Assembly: GCA_964654855.1 (NCBI GenBank)
Contig: CAZZJS010000004.1
Span: 155,025 to 219,024 of the forward strand
Length of the DNA: 64,000 nucleotides
Origin: JALZUV01 sp964654855
Lineage (GTDB): Bacteria > Pseudomonadota > Alphaproteobacteria > Rickettsiales > JALZUV01
Direction of reading: 5' to 3'
Position numbers and translations under genes: made by a program. Shown here one piece after another: positions 24,994 through 35,600 of the stretch. How positions within the stretch are numbered: position 1 is the stretch's first letter; every line of letters starts with the position of its first letter. The notes under the pieces are model-generated. The model saw only the letters and a list, made by a program, of their open reading frames with translations, ran no database searches and was not told the origin of the DNA.

Positions 24994-25350
24994 CTAAAAA
25001 CCCATATCCTTATCAGGATGAAGTGCCTTTTTAAAACCACTCTTAGCTACTTCCTCAATGTGTTCGTCAATTTTCGTATGACTAAATTTTTTAATCATTT
25101 CGTAAGCAACAGGTTGAAGAATGGCATTTTTATCCTGTGCTGAAAAATTGCCATCAGATTTCCATACGTAACCTCTTTCCCAATCTACCTTAAATGTAAG
25201 CAAGAGTTCAGATGCTAAGGAATCTGAAAAGCTTCGTTTTAAATGAGTTAGCATTTCAGGAGTAACTGTATTTGCATTTTTTTCTAAATATGAAGCAATG
25301 TACTCATAAGCAGCTATTTTGAATTTATACCTAGTGGAATTTGTAGCCAT
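24994..25350 (-). CDS. Unknown small soluble protein
   Basis: 118 residues from ATG 25350; a longer in-frame start (25398) adds an unlikely hydrophobic tail. Family not recognised. Mixed helical, with no Cys, signal peptide or membrane segment; a Trp pair (VDWERGYVWKSDG) near the middle and an AQDKNAILQPVAYEMIKKF helix are the clearest features. It is convergent with hemH (6-base gap) and divergent from ampG. The A+T-rich, Lys-rich composition resembles the unknown gene at 20.5 kb. Confidence 0.55.
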   Translation of the reverse strand: MATNSTRYKFKIAAYEYIASYLEKNANTVTPEMLTHLKRSFSDSLASELLLTFKVDWERGYVWKSDGNFSAQDKNAILQPVAYEMIKKFSHTKIDEHIEEVAKSGFKKALHPDKDMGF

Positions 25351-25407
25351 AACGTTAATGTAGCAGTAAATAGTTGAAAGAATGTAAACAAAAGGCATAT
25401 TTCTTTT

Positions 25408-26691
25408 ATGCTCCGCTTTTCATCTATTCTTGCATGGTGTCAAATTTACTTTCATCCGAAAGTGCTTGCTGTCATGTTTTTGGGCTTTTCTAGCGGTTTG
25501 CCACGGTTACTGGTGGCTTCAACTTTAGGAGCCTTGCTCACAGATAATGCGGTGGAGATGACCACGGTGGGTTTATTTGCTTATGTCGCTTTGCCATATA
25601 GTTTCAATTTTCTTTGGGCTCCTTTGGTGGATTATTTCTCCATTCCGTATCTTACAAAGAAACTAGGCCATCGTCGTAGTTGGATGTTGCTCACGCAAAT
25701 TTTACTTAGCATGGCGCTTGTAATTTTGGCCTTTATTAATCCAGCGGAAGCGCCGCTTTATGTGGCTGCTGCTGCGCTTTTAGTGGCGTTTCTTTCAGCC
25801 AGTCAAGATATTGTGATTGATGCCTTTCGTACGGAATATCTCGATAAATCGCAATATGGTGAAGGGGCGGCAATGGCGGTATTTGGTTATCGTTTAGGTA
25901 TGCTCGTTGCGGGTGCTGGTGCTCTCTATATGGCTGAGATGGTTGATTGGTCGAGTGCCTATCTGGCAATGGCGGCATGCATGATCGTAGGAATGATTAC
26001 GACGTTAATGGTGAGTAACCCAAAAGAACGTGCCAAGTTAGCGACTCACTCTGCGCAAGAAGGATTCTTTAAGGGAGCTATTATCGCACCGTTTAAAGAC
26101 TTTATAACACGTTTTCCGGCATGGGTTTGGCTGCTTGCGTTCATCTTATTTTATCGTTTATCGGATGGTTTTATCGGTTTTATGACCACGCCATTTTTCC
26201 TGCAAATTGGGTTTGATAAACCAACTATTGCCGGTATTGCCAAGCTCTTCGGTTTTGGTGCGACGCTGGGCGGGATGTTCCTCGGTGGGGCGATGATTGC
26301 CAAGCTTGGGCTATTTACCTCGCTTTGGAGCTTCGCACTTTTCCAGCTTGTGGCGAATTTAGCTTATTTGGCACTTTCCATTATTGGTAAAGATGTAGGC
26401 GCACTCACTTTTGCCATTACCATGGATAATCTATCCGGTGGTATGGTTACTGCTGCGGCTATCGCCTTTATGATGCGTCTGTGCCAGAGTGATCATTACA
26501 CTGCCACGCAATATGCGTTACTCGCCTCGCTTGCGAGTCTGGGTAGTATCGTTATGGCGGGTGGCGCAGGTTGGATTGCGCAGGAGTATGGTTGGACGGC
26601 TATGTTTGGCCTTTCGGCATTGCTTGGGCTACCGTGCCTTTTCATTTTTTGGAAAAAACGAATCATGTTCCGCGAGCTTGCTGAATCGTAA
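25408..26691 (+). CDS. ampG: AmpG-like muropeptide permease (MFS)
   Basis: 427 residues, about 12 membrane helices. AmpG-like features: VMFLGFSSGLPRLLVASTLGALL, LPYSFNFLWAPLVDYF, RRSWMLLTQ, ASQDIVIDAFRTEYL and AITMDNLSGGMVTAAAIAFMMRLC. It imports anhydromuropeptides for peptidoglycan recycling, matching the mltA gene in this window. A general MFS function cannot be excluded. Confidence 0.87.
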   Translation: MLRFSSILAWCQIYFHPKVLAVMFLGFSSGLPRLLVASTLGALLTDNAVEMTTVGLFAYVALPYSFNFLWAPLVDYFSIPYLTKKLGHRRSWMLLTQILLSMALVILAFINPAEAPLYVAAAALLVAFLSASQDIVIDAFRTEYLDKSQYGEGAAMAVFGYRLGMLVAGAGALYMAEMVDWSSAYLAMAACMIVGMITTLMVSNPKERAKLATHSAQEGFFKGAIIAPFKDFITRFPAWVWLLAFILFYRLSDGFIGFMTTPFFLQIGFDKPTIAGIAKLFGFGATLGGMFLGGAMIAKLGLFTSLWSFALFQLVANLAYLALSIIGKDVGALTFAITMDNLSGGMVTAAAIAFMMRLCQSDHYTATQYALLASLASLGSIVMAGGAGWIAQEYGWTAMFGLSALLGLPCLFIFWKKRIMFRELAES

Positions 26692-26712
26692 AAACTCCTC
26701 TAGCGTGGCGCT

Positions 26713-27645
26713 ATGATGAAAAAGTTACTGACTATCTTATTGGCATTAAGCCTGACCGCATGTTTGGAAGATGAAAGCAGTGTTTCGCATGAGCTAATGG
26801 CGCAAGCTGATATAGCAGGTGGTTATGCGATGGAACAAGCCATGGCAATGCCTGCTGCTCCTGTAATGGCTAAGCAGAAGCGAACGATGAAAGCTTCTAA
26901 TATGGTGTTGGATCGCTCTAAATTTGAAGGTCGCCGTATTGCGGAGAATCACCATATGCGGGTGCAAGTGCCGAAAAAATCACTACAGGCACGCTATCAA
27001 CGCGATATGGAAAAATGTATTGCATTGGGTTGCGATATGACAGGGTCACGTATTCAAAGCAGCGGCAGTGGTTACTTGAATGCGCGCATCATGCCAGAAA
27101 AACTGGGTGAATACCTTGATTTCTTAAGTAATGGTCCAGGTGAAGTCGAGAGCCATCAGGTTTCAGCGACGGATAAAACGATGCAGTATGTTGATACGGA
27201 GTCGAAATTGAAAAACCAAGTAGCGCTGCGTGATCGTCTACTTAAACTTCTAGAGAGTTATAAAGCGCGTAAAATTCAAGAAATTTTAAATATTGAGCGT
27301 GAATTAACCCGTGTTCAGGGGCAAATTGATTCTCTCACAGGCCAAATGCGTTCATTACAAAAAGTAACGAGCAAAGCCACGGTTAATGTGAATTATACGA
27401 TCCCACCAAAGGGTGTTGAGATTAAATATCACGATATTGAGAATAGCTTGAGATACGCTTGGAATGGGTTCTTACGCTCGGTATCGGATGTGATTGCCTT
27501 TGTATTAAAGATTATCCCGTGGATTCCGATTTGGTTTGTTGGCGGGTGGCTGTTTGTGAAAATTTTCCGTTTCGCTTTTCGCAAAGCGGGTGGATCTTTA
27601 AGTAAGTTGATGTTTTGGAAGAAAGATACGGCTGCAAAGAAGTAG
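26713..27645 (+). CDS. DUF4349 lipoprotein with C-terminal membrane segment
   Basis: 310 residues. Lipoprotein signal LLTILLALSLTAC (Cys18), then a Met/Ala-rich linker, a DUF4349 domain with a long coiled coil (about 165-215, DTESKLKNQVALRDRLLKLL onward), and a C-terminal membrane helix (about 258-285, VIAFVLKIIPWIPIWFVGGWLFVKIF) with a basic tail. Lipid anchor plus coiled coil plus C-terminal helix could span the periplasm. Function of DUF4349 is unknown. It follows ampG by 21 bases. ATG-ATG start; either Met is possible. Confidence 0.82.
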   Translation: MMKKLLTILLALSLTACLEDESSVSHELMAQADIAGGYAMEQAMAMPAAPVMAKQKRTMKASNMVLDRSKFEGRRIAENHHMRVQVPKKSLQARYQRDMEKCIALGCDMTGSRIQSSGSGYLNARIMPEKLGEYLDFLSNGPGEVESHQVSATDKTMQYVDTESKLKNQVALRDRLLKLLESYKARKIQEILNIERELTRVQGQIDSLTGQMRSLQKVTSKATVNVNYTIPPKGVEIKYHDIENSLRYAWNGFLRSVSDVIAFVLKIIPWIPIWFVGGWLFVKIFRFAFRKAGGSLSKLMFWKKDTAAKK

Positions 27646-27677
27646 CTGAAATCATTAATCTATGTTAATATAGATAT

Positions 27678-28040
27678 ATGGTTAGTATTTTACAGACAAC
27701 GGCTCTTTTTGGCTCAGCAGTTTCGACGCTAGGTAATAGCGGGCAACAATCTGTTTTTAACCAGCAAGATGCGACGCTTGCGACCATCACCACAGATTTG
27801 CTAAATGCTGAGTTTAATATTGATCAACCAGCAGTGACGACAAGTTTTAGTCAGGAGCTTATTAGTTTCATTAATGATAATCTTGATGAAAATGTGGCGG
27901 AATCGTTACTGGCTGATATTGCTGCGATTGATAATTTCAATGGCGTTAGCAATGAGAGCGATAATGAAGGCAGTGAAGGCCTGACTGCTGCGAGTGAGCT
28001 TTTTGGCAATCAAGGCAACATCCTCGACTTACTCGCCTAA
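27678..28040 (+). CDS. Unknown small acidic protein
   Basis: 120 residues, not recognised. Acidic, Asn/Ser/Ala-rich and free of Cys; the start (SILQTTALFGSAVSTLG) is mildly hydrophobic but not a convincing signal peptide. A low-complexity acidic segment (NGVSNESDNEGSEG) precedes the C-terminus. The leader contains TTAATATAGATAT directly before the ATG and no Shine-Dalgarno, so a short or leaderless transcript is possible. Convergent with purH. It could be a small secreted or structural protein; nothing decides. Confidence 0.55.
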   Translation: MVSILQTTALFGSAVSTLGNSGQQSVFNQQDATLATITTDLLNAEFNIDQPAVTTSFSQELISFINDNLDENVAESLLADIAAIDNFNGVSNESDNEGSEGLTAASELFGNQGNILDLLA

Positions 28041-28056
28041 TCTAAAAATTTGAATT

Positions 28057-29604
28057 CTAGTGACGGAAGTGGCGAATACCAGTCGTTACCATCACCATGC
28101 CGTGCTTATCTGCAGCGGCGATGACCTCTTCGTCACGAATTGAGCCACCTGGTTGAACGAGAGCGGAAATGCCTGCATCAGCGGCGCGGTGTACATTGTC
28201 ATCGAATGGGAAGAAAGCATCAGAGGCAAGTACGGCGCCTTTAGTGGATAGGCCTGCTTCCTCGGCTTTCCAGCAAGCAATCCGAACGGAATCCACGCGG
28301 CTCATTTGACCGGCACCAATGCCGATTGTTGCGCCGTCACGTGCAATGACAATGGCGTTAGATTTCACATGTTTACAAATACGGAAGGCGAATAGGAGAT
28401 CTTCAAGCTGTTCAGTCTCAGGCTTTGCAGCTGAAACTGTTGTAAGGTCAGATTCGCTAATACGCTTTGAATCAGCATCTTGAAGCAAAATGCCACCTGA
28501 AATCTGTGTCGTCATAAGAGGTTTGCTATCTGTTGGTAGTAAGCCACCCGCATCCAATAAACGAAGATTCTTTTTCTTAGTGAGTGCCTCTGCCGCTTCA
28601 GATTCCACTGATGGTGCAATAATAACCTCGGCAAAGAGCTTGCCCATAGCTTCTACAAATTCAGCCGTAAGCGGTTGATTGACAGCAATAATCCCGCCAT
28701 ATGCCGATACAGGATCGCAAGCGAGTGCCTTGTGGAAGGCTTCAACGATATTGGAACCTAATGCTACGCCGCAAGGGTTGGCATGCTTAATAATCGCGAC
28801 ACAAGGTTCAGAAAACTCATTAGCGAGTGCCCAAGCGGCATCGGTGTCGTTTAAATTGTTATAACTGAGCTCTTTGCCCTGCAACTGCTTTGCACCGGCT
28901 AATGTGCCCGCTTTAGCATCGCTTTTATAAAGTGCGGCACTTTGATGGGGGTTTTCACCATAGCGAAGAACGGAATCTAACTGTGCCGATTGACTAAATT
29001 GTGCAGGAAACTGTATATCTTGAGAGGATGCCAACCATTTAGAAATGGCCGAATCGTAATGAGCTGTGAGCGAAAATGCCTTTAAGGCGAGTGATTTGCG
29101 GAACTCTAACGTGGTTGCATCATTATTGGCCTCTAATTCGGCTAATACCGCATCGTAATCGGCCGGATCCGTTACAATGGTAACATGTGCGTGGTTCTTG
29201 GCAGAGGCGCGCAGCATAGCAGGGCCACCAATATCAATATTTTCAACCGTTTCGCTGTAATCAGCGCCACGCGCAACCGTCGCTTCAAACGGATAGAGAT
29301 TGAGCACAACCAAGTCGATACCGGTAATATCATGTTCATCCATTGCCGCAAGATGCTCTGATTTGTCACGATCCGCGAGGATTCCCCCATGAATTTTCGG
29401 GTGGAGGGTTTTAACACGGCCATCCATAATCTCGGGAAAGTCAGTGACAGAAGAAACATCGATGACGTCTAGACCCGCCTCGCGCAAGGCTTTAGCTGTG
29501 CCGCCAGTGGAAAGCAGAGTAATATTTTTTTCAGCCAACGCTTTCGCGAAAGGCACAAGGTTTGTTTTATCTGAAACAGAAAGAAGGGCGCGTTTAATAG
29601 TCAT
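28057..29604 (-). CDS. purH: Bifunctional AICAR transformylase / IMP cyclohydrolase
   Basis: 515 residues. The N-terminal cyclohydrolase domain has LLSTGGTAKALREAG, MDGRVKTLHPKIHGGILA and IDIGGPAMLRASAKN; the C-terminal transformylase has RYGENPHQSAALY, IIKHANPCGVAL (catalytic Lys-His), SNAIVIARDG and the family ending TTGIRHFRH. It performs the last two steps of IMP synthesis. It stops 16 bases from the convergent small gene and begins 10 bases after the sugar-dehydratase stop. Confidence 0.97.
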   Translation of the reverse strand: MTIKRALLSVSDKTNLVPFAKALAEKNITLLSTGGTAKALREAGLDVIDVSSVTDFPEIMDGRVKTLHPKIHGGILADRDKSEHLAAMDEHDITGIDLVVLNLYPFEATVARGADYSETVENIDIGGPAMLRASAKNHAHVTIVTDPADYDAVLAELEANNDATTLEFRKSLALKAFSLTAHYDSAISKWLASSQDIQFPAQFSQSAQLDSVLRYGENPHQSAALYKSDAKAGTLAGAKQLQGKELSYNNLNDTDAAWALANEFSEPCVAIIKHANPCGVALGSNIVEAFHKALACDPVSAYGGIIAVNQPLTAEFVEAMGKLFAEVIIAPSVESEAAEALTKKKNLRLLDAGGLLPTDSKPLMTTQISGGILLQDADSKRISESDLTTVSAAKPETEQLEDLLFAFRICKHVKSNAIVIARDGATIGIGAGQMSRVDSVRIACWKAEEAGLSTKGAVLASDAFFPFDDNVHRAADAGISALVQPGGSIRDEEVIAAADKHGMVMVTTGIRHFRH

Positions 29605-29614
29605 GGGCTGCTGC

Positions 29615-31477
29615 TTAATGGCTTAAAGTAAGTTTGTCTAGTGTCTGTCGAGCTTTATCTGAATCACGCTTTTCGCATTGATTCGAAAGAGTGGTGAGTT
29701 TCTTTTTCAGTGCGGCTAGACTGATTTCATCAGCTTTAGAAAGGGTGATGCTATCATGAGCGGTAGGAGCTAAGTTTTCTTCTTCATAAAATAATTCTTC
29801 ATGCATTTTCTCACCTGGGCGAAGGCCGGTATATTCAATGGAAATTTCATCTTCTGAAAGGCCAGCAAGCTGGATCATTTGGTGAGCAAGATCATCAATT
29901 TTAACTGGCGTTCCCATATCAAGCACGTAAAGGCCGGCATTTTCATCTGCCTCAAAACCAAGGCTGGCAGCCTGTAATACGAGCCCCACTGCTTCGCGCA
30001 CCGTCATGAAATAGCGCGTCATATCCTTATGGGTGACAGTAATTGGGCCGCCGCGTTCCAACTGTTTTTGGAAGCGCGGAACGACCGAGCCAGTACTGCC
30101 TAACACATTGCCGAAACGCACCGCAACGAAGCGCGTAGAGCCTTTCTCTGTCGCCATAGCTTGCATGATGGTTTCAGCCAGACGTTTGGTTTGTCCCATC
30201 ACGCTAGAAGGTTTTACGGCCTTATCGGTGGAAATAAGTACCATCGCCTCCGATTTATATTTTGCGGCCGCCTGTGCAATGGCAAAACTGCCCAGAGCAT
30301 TGGTGGTAATCGTTTCGACCGGATTTGCTTCGGCCAAGGGCACATGTTTAAGAGCGGCAGCATGAAATACAATTTGCGGATGATGTTTTTTGAAAATTTC
30401 ATCCACTCGTGCGCTGTTACGAATATCGCCAAGATACGCACTGAATAAGCAATCGGGAAAGTGATCTACCAGCTCGCGCTCCATTAAATAAAGAAGATAT
30501 TCGCTATGCTCAAAGAGGATGATTTCTTTCGGTTTAAAACCAGCAAGCTGTCGAACCAGCTCACCGCCAATGGTGCCACCCGCACCAGTAACGAGCACGG
30601 TTTTGCCATTGACCAATGTTTTTACGCCAGAAACATCTTGTACTTTTTGCGGACGACGCAAGAGATCTTCTACCTGAATGGGCTTAGTTTCGAGCTTCTC
30701 CACCGTGTTTGATTGTAGCTCCAACGTTTGGGCAATACGCGAAAGTGGCAGACCGAGCTGCTCGCATTCTTCCAGTAATTGACGAACCGATTCACCTGAG
30801 GGGCGGGATTCAGCTAAGACGACCCTTTGTGGCTTGCGGCCTTTACGTTCTAGTTTCTGGACGATACGCGTGAGCACATCCGTACCGCCATAGATACGTA
30901 CTCCATGCACTTGTTGGCCGCGTCGTGTTGAGTCATCGTCCACCAAGCCAACCACGAGGTAGGGCGCATGTGCATTGCGACGTGATTCGCGGATGAAAAG
31001 TTCAGAGGCATCATTCGCGCCAATCATAAGAACGGGAACTTTATGCGGTGCGGCTAAAGTGAAGTCGAGCCCTAGGCGTCGATCTTTCGCCATACGATAT
31101 AAAAAGCGCGGACCGCCCAGCATGGCTAATAATAAGAGCCAATGGATAGCAGGTACCGAGCGTGGCACGCCCTCTAAGCGAGTAGCGAAGAAAAGCGCGA
31201 GATAAAAAAGGATAATGACAATCGTCGCGGCTTTGGTCAGGGTGAGGAGGTCTTGCATGGAAGCGTATCTCCACAACCCGCGATAAAGACCTGAGGCGAT
31301 AAAGATAAATCCAGCAAATAGGATGAAAGGCAGGATAGCGTGAGTGATCATTTCACCACTAAAATCCATCATTAAATCACCAAGGCGCAAATAATGTGCA
31401 AGCCAAAAACTTACTCCAGCAATGAGTAAGTCGTGAATGAGCGCCGCACCGCTTCGCCAGTTACGCGGAAAGTGCAT
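29615..31477 (-). CDS. WbpM/CapD-like nucleotide-sugar 4,6-dehydratase, membrane-bound
   Basis: 620 residues from ATG 31477; in-frame sequence upstream overlaps the preceding gene. Four N-terminal membrane helices (about 15-140), a Rossmann-like domain (VPVLMIGANDASELFIRE), then the catalytic SDR domain with TGAGGTIGGELVRQL, YLGDIRN and STDKAVKPSSVMGQTKRLAE. The Met-x-x-x-Lys pair replaces the usual Tyr-x-x-x-Lys, as in WbpM/FlaA1 UDP-GlcNAc 4,6-dehydratases. It makes a 6-deoxy-4-keto sugar precursor of surface polysaccharide. It overlaps the upstream phosphoglycosyl transferase by 17 bases. Confidence 0.9.
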   Translation of the reverse strand: MHFPRNWRSGAALIHDLLIAGVSFWLAHYLRLGDLMMDFSGEMITHAILPFILFAGFIFIASGLYRGLWRYASMQDLLTLTKAATIVIILFYLALFFATRLEGVPRSVPAIHWLLLLAMLGGPRFLYRMAKDRRLGLDFTLAAPHKVPVLMIGANDASELFIRESRRNAHAPYLVVGLVDDDSTRRGQQVHGVRIYGGTDVLTRIVQKLERKGRKPQRVVLAESRPSGESVRQLLEECEQLGLPLSRIAQTLELQSNTVEKLETKPIQVEDLLRRPQKVQDVSGVKTLVNGKTVLVTGAGGTIGGELVRQLAGFKPKEIILFEHSEYLLYLMERELVDHFPDCLFSAYLGDIRNSARVDEIFKKHHPQIVFHAAALKHVPLAEANPVETITTNALGSFAIAQAAAKYKSEAMVLISTDKAVKPSSVMGQTKRLAETIMQAMATEKGSTRFVAVRFGNVLGSTGSVVPRFQKQLERGGPITVTHKDMTRYFMTVREAVGLVLQAASLGFEADENAGLYVLDMGTPVKIDDLAHQMIQLAGLSEDEISIEYTGLRPGEKMHEELFYEEENLAPTAHDSITLSKADEISLAALKKKLTTLSNQCEKRDSDKARQTLDKLTLSH

Positions 31478-32546
31478 CGCCTTGAGGTGTGAGAACGGTT
31501 TGTTCAGCGGGCTTTTTAGCATTGAGCAATATAACCCAACCAATAAAGCTAATAGCATAAGCGATAGCAGTAATGTGAGGCGCATAGGCTGCTTCGATAG
31601 AAGCAAAAACAGCTAATACTACAAGCGCTACATTAAGTGAGGCAATGCGAATAACAACCCAGTCGTGACTATATCCACCGCGCACCGCTTTTTGATAGGC
31701 GTGCTGTGAATGCGCTTCCCATACTTTTTGTCCGGTAAGGAGGCGCTTAAGGAAAGTTAATCCACCATCGATTAAATAATAAGCTGGTAGAATTAATGCT
31801 GCCGCCCAATAACCTTCCGCTGCTAGTTGTAGAAGGAAAAAGCCAAGTAAGAAGCCTAACGCGACACTTCCGACATCGCCTAAAAATAACTTTGCAGGAT
31901 GCCAGTTTAGCATCAAGAACCCAGCTATGGCAGAAGCTAGGATCAACCCTTCTACTCCTAACACACGAATGCCGCTGACAAAGAAAGATAGGATAAATAA
32001 GCCAAGCCCAATTGAAAGAGTTTCAGCCCCTGCAATGCCATCAATTCCATCCATAAAATTAAATAAATTCATAAAACCAACAAGCAAGAATCCGGCGAGT
32101 AATTTATCAGCAATGGGCGAAAGCAATCCTTGGAAAATTAAGCCATCAAACAGTGTATCGACCAGACCATTGGGTAAGAACAATAACAAAACGGCAAGAA
32201 TTTGAATCAATAAACGCCATTTAATATCAACCCCTTCGCGATCATCCATAAAAGAAATGACAGCAATGCCTGTTGCTGCGAGCAATAAAGTTGAAGGGGT
32301 GCCGGCTACACATAAAAAACCAATGATCGAAATCATTACAGCAATGCCACCACCGCGAGGCGTTGGAATTTCGTGATTACTGCGCTCGTTTGGCTCATCT
32401 AATAGTTCTGCAGAAACGAGGGCATAGCGTACTAAATGCGACCCAATCCATGAGAATAGAAAAGCAGAGGCTACCAAGGTAATGCTGTAAAGAACAAATA
32501 ACATGGTTGCGGTATAGCCTAAGCGCCGCGAAGTTTCAATTATCAT
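31461..32546 (-). CDS. WecA/WbpL-type polyprenyl-phosphate glycosyl-1-phosphate transferase
   Basis: 361 residues, about 10-11 membrane helices. Family signatures: LLDEPNERSNHEIPTPRGGGIAVMI, LSFMDD-type VISFMDDREGVDIKWRLLIQ, MNLFNFMDGIDGIAG (catalytic Asp region), LFLGDVGSVALGFLLG, and HSQHAYQKAVRGGYSH. It transfers a HexNAc-1-P to undecaprenyl phosphate, starting O-antigen-type synthesis. The true start may be the Met at residue 15 (32504), as the first 14 residues are atypical. The downstream dehydratase is co-translated. Confidence 0.9.
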   Translation of the reverse strand: MIIETSRRLGYTATMLFVLYSITLVASAFLFSWIGSHLVRYALVSAELLDEPNERSNHEIPTPRGGGIAVMISIIGFLCVAGTPSTLLLAATGIAVISFMDDREGVDIKWRLLIQILAVLLLFLPNGLVDTLFDGLIFQGLLSPIADKLLAGFLLVGFMNLFNFMDGIDGIAGAETLSIGLGLFILSFFVSGIRVLGVEGLILASAIAGFLMLNWHPAKLFLGDVGSVALGFLLGFFLLQLAAEGYWAAALILPAYYLIDGGLTFLKRLLTGQKVWEAHSQHAYQKAVRGGYSHDWVVIRIASLNVALVVLAVFASIEAAYAPHITAIAYAISFIGWVILLNAKKPAEQTVLTPQGDALSA

Positions 32547-32656
32547 GACTCATTAATATAGAGATGGTATTTTTGACTTGCTTGGGTTAAAAACCCGCGC
32601 CATCGTGGATTAAAATCAACAGAAGGCTTGAACCGAAAGGTTTGAGAAGGGCAAGA

Positions 32657-35600
32657 ATGCCAAAAAATTATACGAGCCAAGTGAAAAGTCACTTGAAAAA
32701 GATAGATGCTGCTTTGGGGAAAAAAGCGAGTAAAGATTTTAAATTTTTTACGCAGAGTTTTTACCATAAAATGCCAGTGATAGACCTAAAGAGCTTATCA
32801 CCAGAAGATGCAGCAGCTATCGCTAAAGAAGCATATCAATTTGCTGCTCAACACAAGGCAAAGCAAATCAAAGTTGATTTATCAGAAGATGAAAAAGGGC
32901 GAGTTATCCTTAGCCTTCTAAATGATGATATGCCGTTTTTGGTGGATTCGGTAACGGCGGAGTTAAGCCGCTTGGGGTTGACACCAATGCGTACGATCCA
33001 CCCAATTCTCAATCTTAAGCGCGATGCAAAGGGCAAATATCTGAGTGTAGCGGGTGGAAAAGATAAAGAATTTGCCCGCGAATCTTTTATACGTTTTGAA
33101 TTTATTAGCCTGCCAGAAAATCTTACTAAGAAAGATATTAAACAAAAGCTTGAGAGTGTTCTAAAGGTGCTTCAGCGCGTAGTTGCTGACTGGCAGCTAA
33201 TGGTAGAGCGTGCTCATGAAACGGTGGCGACTTTAGCAACCGATAACCCGAAAAGCAATGAAGTGACGGAAGTCACAGATTTTCTTAATTGGTTGATTGA
33301 TGGGAACTTTATTTTCCTCGGTGCAGTGGATTATGATTTTAGCGATGGCAAAAAAGATTTCCGTATTGTGAAAAATACGGAACAGGGCGTATTTGCTATG
33401 GATGATTTTCCGCTTAAGCCGAAAGGTTACACGGCGATGCCAGCGGAATCTAAGCATTTTGCCTTACAGCCGCATCTATTAGAAATTACTAAATCAAACA
33501 CCATTTCGGTGGTGCATCGCCCAGTGCAAATGGATTATATCGGCATTAAGCGGTTCGATAAAAAGGGTAAGGTGATTGGCGAACGTCGATTCCTTGGGCT
33601 TTTCACCTCGAATGTTTATTTCCAAAGTGCGGAGCGAATTCCAATTATTCGCCGCAAGCTTGATCAGGTCATGAAGCGAGCGAATTTTGATCCGAATAGC
33701 CATGATGGCAAAGCATTAAAAACGATCCTTGAATTTGCTCCACGTGACGAAATGTTCCAAATGTCGGAAGCAGATGTGTTTAATTACGCTATCGGCGTGC
33801 TTTCGGTTGAAGCAAGCCCGCAGGTGCACCTGTTTGTACGAAAAGATATTTTTGAGCGCTTTGTTAGTTGTATGGTGTTTGTCCCGCGCGACCATTTCAA
33901 CACTGCTTTGCGCGAAAAGATTCAGAATATTCTGGCAGAACGATTGCAAGGCGAAGTAAGTGATTTTTATACGCAAATGACTGATTCGCCTTTGGCGCGC
34001 GTGCATTTAATCATTAAAACTAAGCCTGGCCATATTCCGACCTTGCCGATTGATGCGCTGGAGCGAGAAATTGCGAAAGTTACCTATGACTGGCAGGAGA
34101 AACTTCGCCGAGAGCTTGTTAAGCAACATGGTGAGAAAGAGTCTGAATCAATATTCCAAGCTTATAAAGATGCATTCAGCCCATCTTATGGGCAATATTA
34201 CGAACCGCGTAATGGCATGCATGATATTACTAAAATTCGCCAAATTATTGCGAATACCAGCATGGGGATTGAGCTTTATCACAGCAAACATGAGCCTGAA
34301 GGTACACTACACCTAAAATTCTATAATCCGGAATCTCAAGCCGCTTTATCAGAGATTTTGCCAATGTTAGAAAATCTCGGCTTCCATGTGATTGATGAAC
34401 ATCCGTTTCGTGTAACACCGAAGAATGAAGGGGTGCGCGAAATTTGGGTGCGTGACTTTACCTTAGAACTAAAATCAGCGCAGCCAAATTTAGATATCCA
34501 AGCACTTAAACCGCTTTTAGAAGAGATTCTCCTTCGTATTTGGGAAGGCCAAGCTGATAATGATGGCTTTAATGCTTTAGCATTATTGGGCGGATTTGAC
34601 TGGCGTCAAATTAGCTTGTTACGCGCTTACAGCCGTTATGCCCGACAAACGAAAATAAGTTACTCTAATAAGGCGATGGTTAACGCGCTTACAGCGCATC
34701 CTAATATTGCTACCGCTCTAATGGCCTATTTTGAGGCAAGGTTTGATCCTAAGCTGAATGAGCAAAAAACCATCGCTACAAAGGTTGAAAAGGCAGAAAA
34801 AGATATTGAGTCTTTATTAGAGGATGTTTCCAATCTGGAAGAAGATACAATTCTGCGCATTTTCCGTGATCTAATTAAAGCGACTTGGCGTACGAATTAT
34901 TACCAGACTGATGCGAATGGTAAGGTGAAAGATTATATTTCCTTCAAATTTAACTCAGCAATCGTGCCAGAGATACCGCTTCCACGCCCATTTGCTGAGA
35001 TTTTTGTTTACTCACGCCGAGTGGAGGGGATTCATCTGCGTGGTGGCAAAGTGGCGCGCGGTGGATTGCGCTGGTCAGATCGCCGTGAAGATTATCGTAC
35101 CGAAGTGCTGGGTCTGATGAAGGCGCAAATGGTAAAGAATGCCGTGATTGTACCAGTAGGTTCAAAGGGTGGGTTTGTGCTCAAGCAGCCACCAACGGGC
35201 GGCGGTCGAGAAGCTTTTATGGCAGAAGGTATTTCTTGCTATCAGACCTTCCTACGCGGCTTGCTTGATGTGACGGATAATTTGATCAAAGGCAAAGTAG
35301 TGCCACCCAAACAAGTGGTGCGTCATGATGAGGATGATCCGTATCTCGTTGTAGCTGCAGATAAAGGCACAGCCAGCTTCTCTGACTATGCCAATGCTAT
35401 TTCTGAAGAATATAATTTCTGGCTTGGTGATGCGTTCGCTTCAGGCGGATCAGTTGGCTATGACCATAAAGCAATGGGAATTACTGCCAAAGGAGGGTGG
35501 ATTTCCGTTCAACGCCACTTCCGCGAAATGGGAATTGATACGCAGAGTGAAGATTTCACGGTGATGGGCATAGGTGATATGTCTGGCGATGTATTTGGCA

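Noticed and set aside
31478..31606. N-terminal extension of the WbpM-like dehydratase (43 extra residues)
   Set aside because: It lies entirely inside the upstream transferase gene; family homology begins near Met 31477.
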